A DNA stretch of 64,000 nucleotides from an uncultured Alistipes sp. (GTDB lineage Bacteria > Bacteroidota > Bacteroidia > Bacteroidales > Rikenellaceae). The translations under genes were made by a program, and so were the position numbers. Numbering within the stretch: position 1 is the first letter of the stretch; every line of letters begins with the position of its first letter. The notes beneath the pieces were generated by a model. The model did not search any database. It was not told the DNA's origin and saw only the letters and a list, made by a program, of their open reading frames with translations. The stretch lies in assembly GCA_947367255.1 (NCBI GenBank), contig CANBCZ010000004.1, positions 1-64,000 on the forward strand, in the 5' to 3' direction. This document shows, piece after piece, positions 8,302 through 16,229 of the stretch.

Positions 8302-8679
8302 TATATACTCCTTTCCGCAGCCGCCGAAGCGGTTTACTGCCAATTTTTCGCTAAGGATGGTCTCTCCGCTGCTGTCGGTGAGTTTTACCTGCAGAGGGAA
8401 GGTGGTCTCGACGCCTGCGAGTGTCGTATCTTCAGGAAGGGAATTTGGCAGCACATAGATATAGAATCGTACCTTGTCGCACTGCTCGAACTCGATCTTT
8501 ATCTCGCGGCGGCGTACAAAACCCTCGGGCGCCTCGCTGCTCTGCGAGCCGACGGGGAGGGGTGACTCCTCCGCAGAGTGGTAGCCCACCTGCTCGCCAC
8601 GGCGGTCAAGCATAGCGAGGGTGACCATAATATTGTAGCGCCAACTCTCGGCGTAGGATGTCGTGATTGAAAGTGTCAT
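8287..8679 (-). CDS. Conserved-looking hypothetical protein, 130 aa
   Basis: I do not recognise this family. It is a soluble 130-residue protein without signal peptide or membrane segment; alternating hydrophobic residues (VRFYIYVLPNS, TFPLQVKLTDSSGETI) suggest a beta-sandwich. It begins SITTSYAESWRYNIMVTLAMLD. Its ATG overlaps the stop of the upstream gene by one base and it ends inside the operon terminator, so it is the third gene of a leftward operon with a 187-aa protein and a flavin reductase. The tight coupling and the terminator support it as real. Confidence 0.7.
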   Translation of the reverse strand: MTLSITTSYAESWRYNIMVTLAMLDRRGEQVGYHSAEESPLPVGSQSSEAPEGFVRRREIKIEFEQCDKVRFYIYVLPNSLPEDTTLAGVETTFPLQVKLTDSSGETILSEKLAVNRFGGCGKEYIKELN

Positions 8680-9242
8680 TAACTTGGCAAATCTACCTTA
8701 ACTTTCTCGTACTTATAGCCCAAAAGGTGCAGGGTAAGTGATGCACCGAGGACAAAGAATACCTTCACCACGCGGGCAAAGATGTGGAATGCCATAACGC
8801 TCTGCGGCTCGATGCCCTCCTTGCGAATTGCTGTCTCGGCAGCAATAGCTGCGCTGCGCAGTGCATCCTCCACCTTGTCGATCTCTGACTGCTTAATGCC
8901 TGTGTCGAGCAAAAGGTATGCCACATACTCGTCCATCTCGTCAAAGCCGCGGGCATCGCGCAGACGGAGGTATGTATTCTCCTCGGGGTTGATTGTCTGC
9001 TTATCCCAGAGCACTGCAGCGCCCGCGCCGAAGTATGCTGCCCACGCAATAGCGGCAAGCGGATAGTCGGCAATCTGCGGTACGGCATCTGCCATATAGT
9101 CAGGTGCGCAGCGGTGCCAGAGCTCTGCAAGCTCCTCAACCTCAAATGTATAGCCGCCAAGCAGACACTTGTCTGACAACATCTTTGTCAGCTGCTCGGC
9201 AAGACCCTTCTCAAAATTTGCTAAATACTCCTTCTGTTCCAT
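8679..9242 (-). CDS. Hypothetical protein, 187 aa, mostly helical
   Basis: No family recognised. The sequence is largely alpha-helical with a central alanine-rich stretch (PLAAIAWAAYFGAGAAVLWD) and a hydrophobic C-terminal segment (VVKVFFVLGASLTLHLLGY, about residues 158-178) that could be one membrane helix. There is no signal peptide. It overlaps the neighbouring genes by one base on both sides (stop/start TAATG type), so it is certainly co-translated with the flavin reductase upstream and the 130-aa protein downstream. A role linked to the reductase is possible but only inferred from position. Confidence 0.7.
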   Translation of the reverse strand: MEQKEYLANFEKGLAEQLTKMLSDKCLLGGYTFEVEELAELWHRCAPDYMADAVPQIADYPLAAIAWAAYFGAGAAVLWDKQTINPEENTYLRLRDARGFDEMDEYVAYLLLDTGIKQSEIDKVEDALRSAAIAAETAIRKEGIEPQSVMAFHIFARVVKVFFVLGASLTLHLLGYKYEKVKVDLPS

Positions 9243-9844
9243 TATTTACGATTGTTTTTCTTCTCCTTCTTCAGTGTCGAGCCCTTGACTGTCCAGCCGA
9301 AGGTGCCCAACTTCTCGCCAAGGGCGTAGTACTCGCCGTGGGCATAACCCAAAAGTTTTGCGCGGCGAAGGTCGAGCTTACCGCTCTCGGGGTCGAGAAG
9401 CGACTCATCGACCATAACACCCAAAACCTCGGCGATAAACATATCGTGTGAGCCGAGCTCGATAACCTGCTTTACTCGGCACTCGATATTTACGGGTGAC
9501 TCGGCAATAGCCGGCGCGGCAACATTGTCGCACTTTTCGGCAGTAAGTCCGCAGTACTCGAACTTGTCAAAATCCCTGCCTGAACGCACGCCGCACCAAT
9601 CTGTAGCGCGAGCAAGTGCCTCGGTTGTAAGGTTGATGACAAACTCTCCCGACCGCTTTATCATATCGTACGAGTGTCGCTCCTTGCGTACCGAGATATA
9701 GCACATCGCAGGCTCCGAACAGATTGTTCCTGTCCATGCGATAGTGATAATATTCTTCTCCCCCTCAAAGCTTCCGCAGCTCACCATTACGGCGGGTACG
9801 GGCGAGATCATTGTTCCGGCTCTCCACCTCTGTTTTTTATTCAT
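9242..9844 (-). CDS. Flavin reductase / flavoredoxin family protein
   Basis: FMN-binding split-barrel protein of the flavin reductase-like family, which reduce flavin or act as small electron carriers. Features seen: the N-terminal PVPAVMVSC and IITIAWTGTICSEPAMCYISVRKERHSYDMI, typical of the flavoredoxin group, followed by GEFVINL and a C-terminal YYALGEKLGTFGWTVKG. The length (200 residues) fits. It is the first gene of the leftward operon. A TACCTTTG box ends only four bases before its ATG, so its mRNA may be nearly leaderless. The electron donor cannot be read from sequence. Confidence 0.85.
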   Translation of the reverse strand: MNKKQRWRAGTMISPVPAVMVSCGSFEGEKNIITIAWTGTICSEPAMCYISVRKERHSYDMIKRSGEFVINLTTEALARATDWCGVRSGRDFDKFEYCGLTAEKCDNVAAPAIAESPVNIECRVKQVIELGSHDMFIAEVLGVMVDESLLDPESGKLDLRRAKLLGYAHGEYYALGEKLGTFGWTVKGSTLKKEKKNNRK

Positions 9845-9953
9845 AGCGCAAAGGTACGAAAAATAGTTTAGAATTTTGTCTATTACGGAATTATTGCTAA
9901 TTTTGAGGAGTAAATATAGAACAAAAACCTAAACTAATAAACCTGACTAAATT

Positions 9954-12515
9954 ATGAAGTCACTTTTGAAAAATTTACTTCTTGCGACAGCTCTGTTGCT
10001 TGTTGTAGGATGCTCGGCAACCGTTGAGCGAGTTGGTAAGAGGGTCGATGCACTCGACGACTCGGCGTGGGAGTGTTCCAAGTGGATATCGGTAGTAGAT
10101 GCTCCGGTAGTTACAAAGAAGGGCGCAAAGCGTGCAGCCGATGGTGCCAACTGGTTTGTGACAACACTCAAGAATGAGCAGGCTGTTGTCAGTGCAAAGT
10201 GGATGGCAACATCGCTCGGTGTTCACCAGATCTATGTAAACGGCAAGCCGGTGGGCGAGGAGTTCCTCAAGCCGGGCTTTACACACCGCGAGAAGACTCG
10301 CCACTCGTTTACATACGATGTAACCGAGGTGTTTAACCTCGGCGCAGGTAGCGAAAACCTCCTCTCGGCACAGGTTACGCCGGGTTGGTGGGCAGATTTT
10401 ATCATCACACCGTCGCGTTACAACGGTCTGTTTGGTAAAAAGTGTGCATTTCGTGCAGTATTGGAGCTGACCTTTGCTGATGGAACGACAAAACTCTATG
10501 GTACCGACCTTGAGAGTTGGAAGGCGGGCATTGCTGGTCCTGTGAAGCACGCGGCAATCTTCGATGGCGAGGAGTATGATGCGCGCGAGAAGCTGGGCTT
10601 TCAGACCCCTGAGCTGCTCTCGACTCCTGAGGAGAATAGCGAGTTTACGGGCAATATCTTGCCGGCAAATGGTGCGGAGATATATCTGCGTCACGACCTT
10701 ACACTCTATCCTGTAGAGAGTTATATCTGGAAGTATGCAGAGAACAGCAACGAGTGGGAGTACGGCAAGGTGGTTATCGACCGCAAGTATGAGGCGGGCA
10801 AGACCATAACCCTCAATCCGGGCGAGACGCTGGTTATCGACTTTGGTCAGAACTGCGCCGCAGTGCCGGAGTTTACATTCAAGGCTGAGGAGGGTACAAT
10901 CCTCACCTGTCTCCCTGCCGAGATGCTCAACGACGGCAATGGTGCAAAGAGTCGCGGTATGGACGGTCCTGAGGGTAGTGTATATCGCACCAACCTCCGC
11001 ATTGCCGACCTCGGTATGATTCTTAAATATACCTTCGGCAAGGGTTGCGGCTATGTGACATACCATCCGAGCTGCACCTTCTACGGCTACCGCTACATCT
11101 CTGTAACTGCAACAGAGAGGGTTACAATAAAGAGTGTTAAGTCTATTCCGGTGACATCTATCACAAAGCAGATGGAGAGCGGCACGCTTGTTACCGGCAA
11201 CGAACTTATCAACAAACTCATATCGAATACCTACTGGGGACAGCTCTCGAACTACCTCTCGGTGCCTACAGACTGCCCGCAGCGCAACGAGCGTATGGGT
11301 TGGACTGCCGACACGCAGGTATATGCCGAGGCGGGTTCGTTCTTTGCCAATACTGCGCAGTTCCTCCACAAGTGGATGGGCGATATGCGCGATAGTCAGA
11401 ACGAACTTGGTGGCTATCCGGGTGTAGCACCAATAGCGCACTACGGTACATCATATATGCGCCTTGGTTGGGCAGATGCGGGCGTGATTGTTCCGTGGAT
11501 TGTCTGGAAGCAGTTTGGCGACACAGCGATTATCGACGAGAATTGGGAGTCGATGGTGCTCTATATGCAGCATGTAGACTCTACAAAGTATGACCACAAT
11601 GCCCTCAAAAAGGAGAATGGCAACAGTCAGTATGCCGATTGGCTCAGCTATGAGCCGCTGGAGAGCCACAGCAAGTCATACTATGTCAAGGGTACGAAGG
11701 AGCTCAACCCTGAGGCTGTGGGTTACTGGAACTTCCTCAGCGCAGCCTATTGGGCTATGGATGCGGCGATGATGGCAGATATGGCTGCCGCAACAGGTCG
11801 CGATGCTGCCCACTATAAGGCGATGAACTGCCGCGCAAAGAGCTATATAAAGTCTAAGTTCCTCAATGCTGACGGCACATTCAAGACCCCTATTCTCAAC
11901 ACTATGCAGACCCCTGCACTCTTCGCACTCAAGGCGGGTGTTGTTGAGGGTAAGGCTAAGGCGGATATGATTGCGCGTCTGCGCGAGAACTTCAAGCAGC
12001 ACGACAACTGCCTGCAGACAGGTTTCCTCGGTACATCTATCCTGATGTCTACACTCACCGAGAACGGTATGGAGGATATTGCGTGTGATCTGCTCTTCCA
12101 GCGCAAGAATCCGAGCTGGCTCTACTCTGTCGATAACGGCGCAACAACCATCTGGGAGCGTTGGAACAGCTACACTCTCGAGGAGGGTATGCATCAGAAG
12201 AGTATGAACTCATTCAACCACTACGCCTACGGTTGTGTCTGCGAGTGGATTTGGGAGAGCGCAGCAGGTATAGCCTCAGACCCTGCAGCTCCCGGATTTA
12301 AGCATATCATTATGCGTCCTATACCGGATAAGCGACTCGGTCACCTCACCGCAGAGTATAACTCCTCTGCCGGCACCATCAGAAGTGCTTGGCGCTATGA
12401 GGGGGATAAGTGGATTTGGGACTTTACCATTCCTGAGGGTGCTACAGCATCTGTTACCGTGCCGGGAGAGGGGGTGAAGGAGTATCAGGGTGGCTCCTAT
12501 ACCATCTCACGTTAG
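9954..12515 (+). CDS. Alpha-L-rhamnosidase, GH78 lipoprotein
   Basis: Predicted to release alpha-L-rhamnose from plant or microbial glycans. The N-terminus is a lipoprotein signal (LLLVVGCSA, Cys about residue 20), so it is exported and lipid-anchored. Beta-sandwich domains come first (about residues 40-390), with the family segment WMATSLGVHQIYVNGKPVGEEFLKPG. The catalytic (alpha/alpha)6 barrel contains DCPQRNERMGWTADTQVYAEA, which carries acidic residues of the GH78 active site, and ATTIWERWNSY near the end. A C-terminal sandwich follows. The length (853 aa) is normal. It stands alone with no SusC/D or regulator adjacent, so it is not part of a classical PUL here. Confidence 0.92.
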   Translation: MKSLLKNLLLATALLLVVGCSATVERVGKRVDALDDSAWECSKWISVVDAPVVTKKGAKRAADGANWFVTTLKNEQAVVSAKWMATSLGVHQIYVNGKPVGEEFLKPGFTHREKTRHSFTYDVTEVFNLGAGSENLLSAQVTPGWWADFIITPSRYNGLFGKKCAFRAVLELTFADGTTKLYGTDLESWKAGIAGPVKHAAIFDGEEYDAREKLGFQTPELLSTPEENSEFTGNILPANGAEIYLRHDLTLYPVESYIWKYAENSNEWEYGKVVIDRKYEAGKTITLNPGETLVIDFGQNCAAVPEFTFKAEEGTILTCLPAEMLNDGNGAKSRGMDGPEGSVYRTNLRIADLGMILKYTFGKGCGYVTYHPSCTFYGYRYISVTATERVTIKSVKSIPVTSITKQMESGTLVTGNELINKLISNTYWGQLSNYLSVPTDCPQRNERMGWTADTQVYAEAGSFFANTAQFLHKWMGDMRDSQNELGGYPGVAPIAHYGTSYMRLGWADAGVIVPWIVWKQFGDTAIIDENWESMVLYMQHVDSTKYDHNALKKENGNSQYADWLSYEPLESHSKSYYVKGTKELNPEAVGYWNFLSAAYWAMDAAMMADMAAATGRDAAHYKAMNCRAKSYIKSKFLNADGTFKTPILNTMQTPALFALKAGVVEGKAKADMIARLRENFKQHDNCLQTGFLGTSILMSTLTENGMEDIACDLLFQRKNPSWLYSVDNGATTIWERWNSYTLEEGMHQKSMNSFNHYAYGCVCEWIWESAAGIASDPAAPGFKHIIMRPIPDKRLGHLTAEYNSSAGTIRSAWRYEGDKWIWDFTIPEGATASVTVPGEGVKEYQGGSYTISR

Positions 12516-12520
12516 ATTTT

Positions 12521-12640
12521 GTTGTGATAACGCGGATACCTACTTCCGCTAACAAAAAATCCGACAATGGCTGTACGTTTTAGTACTATCCATCGTCGGA
12601 TTTTTTGCCGAGCGTTGTATCTACCGCGTTCTGACAACAA
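12521..12640 (+). repeat. Palindromic 3' element (E4) after the rhamnosidase
   Basis: The most complete simple copy. Outer arms AACGCGG and CCGCGTT, CCGCTAAC box, core stem AAAAAATCCGAC/GTCGGATTTTTT with ATGG-CCAT and GTACGTTTTAGTAC tip, GCCGAGCGTTG box, then the TCTGACAACAAAATG tail. The stem and T-run could terminate transcription. Confidence 0.85.
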
Positions 12641-12895
12641 AATGGGTGCAGATACTATTCGGAGTGCAAACTCTGACGATAAAACGGGTGCAGATACTAT
12701 TCGTAGTGCAAATTCTGACAACAAAATGGGTACAGAGATTATTCGGAGTGCAAACTCTGACAACAAAATGGGTACAGAGATTATTCGGAGTGCAAACTCT
12801 GACAACAAAATGGGTACAGAGATTATTCGGAGTGCAAACTCTGACGATAAAATGGGTGCAGATACTATTCGGAGTGCAAATTTTGACAACAAATA
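12630..12895 (+). repeat. Six tandem 42-bp units derived from the element tail
   Basis: Units start at 12630, 12672, 12714, 12756, 12798 and 12840, plus a partial unit to 12895. Each runs from TCTGACAACAAAATGGG to ATTCGGAGTGCAAAC with few changes (GATAAAA for CAACAAAA; GCAGATACT for ACAGAGATT). Single units occur after other elements. There are no spacers, so this is not a CRISPR array. Because 42 is a multiple of three, open frames appear on both strands; they are by-products. Confidence 0.9.
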
Positions 12896-12948
12896 GGTGT
12901 TGCTGTGCAGCGGCTGAAGATTGTCGATAGCAGATTTTTAATTTTTTT

Positions 12949-12965
12949 TACTACCTTTGTAGTAT
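12949..12965 (+). promoter_or_regulatory. surE -7 box inside a palindrome
   Basis: TACTACCTTTGTAGTAT contains TACCTTTG (12952-12959) within arms ACTAC/GTAGT. The surE ATG begins at 12964, so a transcript from this box would have almost no leader. The identical 17 bases occur at 15366-15382 before the zapA operon. No good -33 box is seen here. Confidence 0.45.
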
Positions 12966-13734
12966 GGTAAATGAGAAACTTGTATTTGTAACCAACGATG
13001 ACAGCTACGCATCGAAGGGTTTTAGGGCGGCAATTGAGGTTGCGCGCCGTTTTGGTAAGGTGATAGCTATTGCTCCCAATACTGTGCAGAGTGGTAAGAG
13101 TCAGGCAATTACTATCTACGATATGCTCCGTCTGCGAGAGATCGAAAAGAGTGAGGATGTCGAGATATATTCGCTTGACGGAACGCCCGTAGATTGTGTG
13201 AAGTTTGCACTCGACTACTTCTTGAAAGAGAGAAAGGTCGATCTGATGATTTCGGGTGTCAATCACGGCTCTAATGCTGCGACAAATGTCCTCTACTCGG
13301 GAACGATGGGTGCGGCAATAGAGGCGGCATTTTACAACATCCCGTCGATAGGTCTTTCGAACCTCGACCACAGCGACGATGCCGACTTTGAGGCGAGCGT
13401 GGAGTATGGAACACGCATTGTGCGCAGCGTTCTTGAGGGTAATCTGCCGCGTCCGTTATGTCTGAATGTCAATATTCCGATACTGCCCGTAGAGCAGATT
13501 AAGGGTATCAAGGTGTGCCGACAGACTCGCGGTTTTTGGAAGGATGAGTTCTATAAGCGTACCGATCCGCACGGGCGTGACTACTATTGGGTGACAGGTG
13601 GTTTTGACAACCACGAGCCGGAGGCTTTAGATACCGACGAGTGGGCGCTCAAGGAGGGATATGTGGCTGTTGTGCCTATTCAGGTCGATCTTACAGAGTA
13701 CAAGTTGCTGGATCAGCTGAACGGTGCGTTGTAA
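12964..13734 (+). CDS. surE: 5'/3'-nucleotidase SurE
   Basis: Metal-dependent nucleoside monophosphate phosphatase acting on 5'- and 3'-nucleotides in the cytoplasm, linked to stationary-phase survival. The N-terminal metal site is VTNDDS (residues about 8-13), where the usual motif is NDDG; the Ser is unusual. The remaining family signatures are present: TVQSGKSQAIT, ISGVNHGSNAATNVLYSGTMGAAIEA. Length 256 is normal. A two-component pair follows 21 bp downstream and may be co-transcribed. Confidence 0.93.
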   Translation: MVNEKLVFVTNDDSYASKGFRAAIEVARRFGKVIAIAPNTVQSGKSQAITIYDMLRLREIEKSEDVEIYSLDGTPVDCVKFALDYFLKERKVDLMISGVNHGSNAATNVLYSGTMGAAIEAAFYNIPSIGLSNLDHSDDADFEASVEYGTRIVRSVLEGNLPRPLCLNVNIPILPVEQIKGIKVCRQTRGFWKDEFYKRTDPHGRDYYWVTGGFDNHEPEALDTDEWALKEGYVAVVPIQVDLTEYKLLDQLNGAL

Positions 13735-13755
13735 CGATTTGATTTGTAGTCTGTT

Positions 13756-14715
13756 ATGACAACATCGCTGCTGCTCAATGTCATTATAGTCATCGCACTG
13801 CTGTTGCAGGTGGCGGCGATTGTCTATGCGTTGAGGCTTGTAAAGCGCACGAAGTACAATGTCATTTGGGTACTGAGCATTATCGGTTTTGTCTTTATCG
13901 CTTTGGAGCGTTTCTTTGAGCTGAGGAGCATAAATGGCGAGCCCAAATACTTCTATATCTCCATCTGTTTAGGACTTGCGGTATCTGTCTGTATCTCCGT
14001 TGCGGTGATGTTTGCGCACCGTCTTGTCAGCTACTTAGAGCGTGTTGCAAGGCAGCGAGCGATGCTCAATCGTCGTATTCTTACAGCCGTTATCCGTGCC
14101 GAGGAGCGCGCACGATCAAACTTCTCGAAGGAGATGCACGACGGGCTGGGTCCGCTCCTCTCATCGGCAAAGATGTCACTCTCGGCACTGCGCACGGAGA
14201 GTATGACCGACAAGGAGCGCGAGATAATCACAAATACATCATACATCATTGACGAGGCGATACGCTCGGTGCGTGAGATATCGAACAACCTCTCGCCGCA
14301 GGTGCTTATCGACTTCGGATTGGAGCACGCCATAAAGAACTTTATCGGCAGGGTAATCTCGCTGCACGGCGTGGCTGTAGATATGAATATCTCTCTGCCT
14401 GAGGCTCGTCCGGATAGCGATGTGGAGGTGATACTCTACCGCATAGTCTGTGAACTTACGAACAACTCTCTCAAACACTCGGACTGCACGAAGATAGTGC
14501 TCGAGCTCTGCTATGATGACAGTGCCATAACGCTCCGTTATGCTGATAATGGTTGCGGATTTGACCTGCAGGCGGTGGCGGAGAAGGGTATGGGTCTGTC
14601 CAACATCTCTTCGCGCATAAACTCTGTGGGTGGACATATCGACATTCATAGTCGCGAGGGCGAAGGTATGAATACAACAATTACAATTCCTGTAGATGGT
14701 CGAATAAATGGTTAA
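13756..14715 (+). CDS. Membrane sensor histidine kinase, NarL/DesK type
   Basis: Sensor kinase for the response regulator that follows. Three hydrophobic helices fill residues about 4-95 (LLLNVIIVIALLLQVAAIVYAL, VIWVLSIIGFVFIAL, ISICLGLAVSVCISVAVMFA) with no sizeable periplasmic domain, so the signal is probably sensed in or near the membrane. The HisKA_3 phosphoacceptor is His at SKEMHDGLGPLLSSAKMSLS. The HATPase domain has ELTNNSLKH, DNGCGFD and GMGLSNISSRI. It overlaps the regulator gene by eight bases. The signal and targets are unknown. Confidence 0.9.
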   Translation: MTTSLLLNVIIVIALLLQVAAIVYALRLVKRTKYNVIWVLSIIGFVFIALERFFELRSINGEPKYFYISICLGLAVSVCISVAVMFAHRLVSYLERVARQRAMLNRRILTAVIRAEERARSNFSKEMHDGLGPLLSSAKMSLSALRTESMTDKEREIITNTSYIIDEAIRSVREISNNLSPQVLIDFGLEHAIKNFIGRVISLHGVAVDMNISLPEARPDSDVEVILYRIVCELTNNSLKHSDCTKIVLELCYDDSAITLRYADNGCGFDLQAVAEKGMGLSNISSRINSVGGHIDIHSREGEGMNTTITIPVDGRING

Positions 14716-15322
14716 GATAGCTCTTGTAGATGATCATACACTCTTTCGCAACGGTTTGAAAGGGTTGCTGCTGGCAAATCCCGACTACGATGTTGTCGGC
14801 GAGTTTTCGGATGGCTCGCAGTTTATTGCGGCACTGCCGACGCTGGAGGTTGAGGTGGTCTTTATGGATATCTCAATGCCCAATATGGATGGCAAAACGG
14901 CGACAAAATTGGCACTCAGACAGCGCCCCGAACTGAAGATTATTGCGCTGACAATGTTTGGCGAACAGCAGTATCTCGAGCAGATGGCAGAGGCAGGTGT
15001 GGTCGGATTTCTTAAGAAAGATTCGGATATTCAGGAGGTCTATTCTGCCATAGAGAGCGTTGTGGCGGGGGAGTGTATCCTCCCCGAGTGGGTAGGTGCA
15101 GAGACGAAGAGTCAGACCGACCCCGATGCACTCTCCGAGCGTGAACTCTCAGTACTCTCGGCGATATGTCAAGGGTTATCGACCCCGCAGATTGCCGAGC
15201 AACTCTCAATATCTCGCCGCACGGTCGATGCACACCGCGCGCGCATCCTCGAAAAGACAGGGTGTAATAACACCGCGAGCCTCGTCGCCTATGCAGTCAA
15301 AATGAACCTTGTAGAGGTCTAA
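14708..15322 (+). CDS. LuxR/NarL-family response regulator
   Basis: DNA-binding regulator paired with the upstream kinase. The receiver domain (residues 1-120) has the acidic pair (VDDH), the phospho-acceptor Asp in FMDISMPNMDG and the conserved Lys in FLKKDSD. The C-terminal LuxR helix-turn-helix (about 140-204) reads LSERELSVLSAICQGLSTPQIAEQLSISRRTVDAHRARI. Length 204 is typical. The gene overlap with the kinase shows they act as a pair. The target genes cannot be predicted from this window. Confidence 0.93.
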   Translation: MVKIALVDDHTLFRNGLKGLLLANPDYDVVGEFSDGSQFIAALPTLEVEVVFMDISMPNMDGKTATKLALRQRPELKIIALTMFGEQQYLEQMAEAGVVGFLKKDSDIQEVYSAIESVVAGECILPEWVGAETKSQTDPDALSERELSVLSAICQGLSTPQIAEQLSISRRTVDAHRARILEKTGCNNTASLVAYAVKMNLVEV

Positions 15323-15344
15323 GGGCTCTTTTTCTGATTATAGA

Positions 15345-15376
15345 TTTGTAAGATTAAAATATTTATACTACCTTTG
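15345..15376 (+). promoter_or_regulatory. Promoter of the zapA operon with overlapping palindrome
   Basis: TTTG (15345-15348), 20 nt, TACCTTTG (15369-15376): an excellent phylum promoter. Arms TATACTAC and GTAGTATA flank the box, forming an operator-like palindrome. The leader is about 12 nt. Confidence 0.7.
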
Positions 15377-15394
15377 TAGTATATAAATTATATT

Positions 15395-15688
15395 ATGGCA
15401 GAGAATAAGGTTATACAGCGTTTGGAGTCGAGTGTCGATAAGATGCTCGAGCAGTATACCCTTGCAACTGAGGAGGTGGCTCGCCTGCAGATACTTACAG
15501 CAGCACAGCAGCGCAAAATCCGCACCCTTCAGCAGCAACTCTCCGATGCCGAACGTGCGCTGGCGCAAGCAAAACTCTCTGAGGCTATCTCTTCGGGTGG
15601 TGCCGATACCAAGGCGGCGCGTGCACAGATTAATCGACTACTGCGGGAGGTTGATAAGTGCATAGATATTGTTTCGGCAAAGATTTAG
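15395..15688 (+). CDS. Small coiled-coil protein upstream of zapA (ZapB-like)
   Basis: A 97-residue soluble protein, largely one coiled coil (residues about 10-65 with heptads such as VARLQILTAAQQRKIRTLQQQLSDAERAL), plus a C-terminal helix ending RLLREVDKCIDIVSAKI. No motif names a function. It is the first gene of an operon with zapA, 17 bp upstream of it, and similar small coiled-coil proteins are found before zapA in Bacteroidales. A role in Z-ring assembly, like ZapB in Gammaproteobacteria, is an inference from size, structure and position. Confidence 0.75.
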   Translation: MAENKVIQRLESSVDKMLEQYTLATEEVARLQILTAAQQRKIRTLQQQLSDAERALAQAKLSEAISSGGADTKAARAQINRLLREVDKCIDIVSAKI

Positions 15689-15705
15689 GATGATTTTGGA
15701 CGAGT

Positions 15706-15993
15706 ATGGCTAACAGGAAACATACATTTACACTTCTCAACAAGAAGTATGAGCTCGATATCGCCGACCAGCTGGAGGAGGTGTACCGTATGGGTGAGCG
15801 TCACCTGAACGGTCTGCTTCAGGCAGCTATGGCCGCGAAGATTGACGGCTACAATGACCGCGACTACCTTGCAAAGGTGGCGCTGGAGCTTGCCACAGAG
15901 CTTATATGTATTGAGAGTGACAACAATGCAGGTGGCCCCGATAGCGAGGCACTCGTAGCATTGATAGAGAAGATTGAGGCATCGCTCAAGTAG
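15706..15993 (+). CDS. zapA: Cell division protein ZapA
   Basis: Small FtsZ-binding protein that promotes bundling of FtsZ filaments at midcell. The 95-residue protein has the family layout: a short beta N-terminus (KHTFTLLNKKYELDIADQLEEVYRMGERHLN) followed by a long helix with ...RDYLAKVALELATELICIES. It is second in an operon with a coiled-coil protein. Immediately downstream is a candidate 6S RNA and then RNase Y; zapA next to the 6S gene is a known arrangement in other bacteria. Confidence 0.85.
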   Translation: MANRKHTFTLLNKKYELDIADQLEEVYRMGERHLNGLLQAAMAAKIDGYNDRDYLAKVALELATELICIESDNNAGGPDSEALVALIEKIEASLK

Positions 15994-16027
15994 CGTTTGC
16001 CGACGTTCTTTACATACAACAGGAAAT

Positions 16028-16228
16028 TTCCCGCATAGATTCCTTTCGTTTTGCGAAACTGAACACTTTTTACATTGGGGCAGTCTCAATTATCAAAACC
16101 AGGCCTTGTAGCCGGAGACGGTGAGTACCGCGCGTACCGATGGAAGGTTGCGAAACCAAGCAGAACCCCACACATGACTTATTTTACAGATTCGTCATTA
16201 CCTAACAAGGAATCTCATGCGGTTTTTT
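16028..16228 (+). ncRNA. ssrS: Candidate 6S RNA downstream of zapA
   Basis: A long closing stem joins CCGCAT-AGATTCCTT (16032-16046) with AAGGAATCT-CATGCGG (16207-16222), enclosing about 160 nt, the size of a 6S RNA. Inside, GGGG (16077-16080) can pair with CCCC (16166-16169). Short hairpins include TTTCG/CGAAA, GGC-cttgta-GCC, a GGTGAGTACC...GTACC arm and GGTT-GCGA-AACC. A T-run follows the closing stem. Position after zapA matches the gene order of 6S RNA (ssrS) in Proteobacteria. The identification is by size, fold and synteny; a covariance search is needed. Confidence 0.55.
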
Positions 16229-16229
16229 T

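Noticed and set aside
8197-8565. 122-aa plus-strand ORF
   Set aside because: It is antisense to a tightly coupled leftward gene and begins inside repeat sequence.
9975-11441. Long antisense ORF (488 aa) opposite the rhamnosidase
   Set aside because: Cys/Leu/Arg-rich shadow translation typical of the complement of a biased coding strand; the plus strand has clear GH78 motifs.
12630-12895. Regular direct repeats that could suggest a CRISPR array
   Set aside because: The 42-bp units are contiguous with no unique spacers, no cas genes are near, and the unit equals the tail of the dispersed element.
12512-12896. ORFs on both strands over the tandem repeats (126 aa minus, 109 and 94 aa plus)
   Set aside because: A 42-bp unit keeps all frames open; the repeated peptides such as SEFALRIISVPILL are by-products and there is no start context or homologous protein known to me.
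16060-16175. Possible riboswitch (cobalamin or SAM) upstream of rny
   Set aside because: The characteristic conserved boxes are absent, it is followed by a T-run and a repeat element, and RNase Y is not a usual target; a 6S-type RNA fits better.
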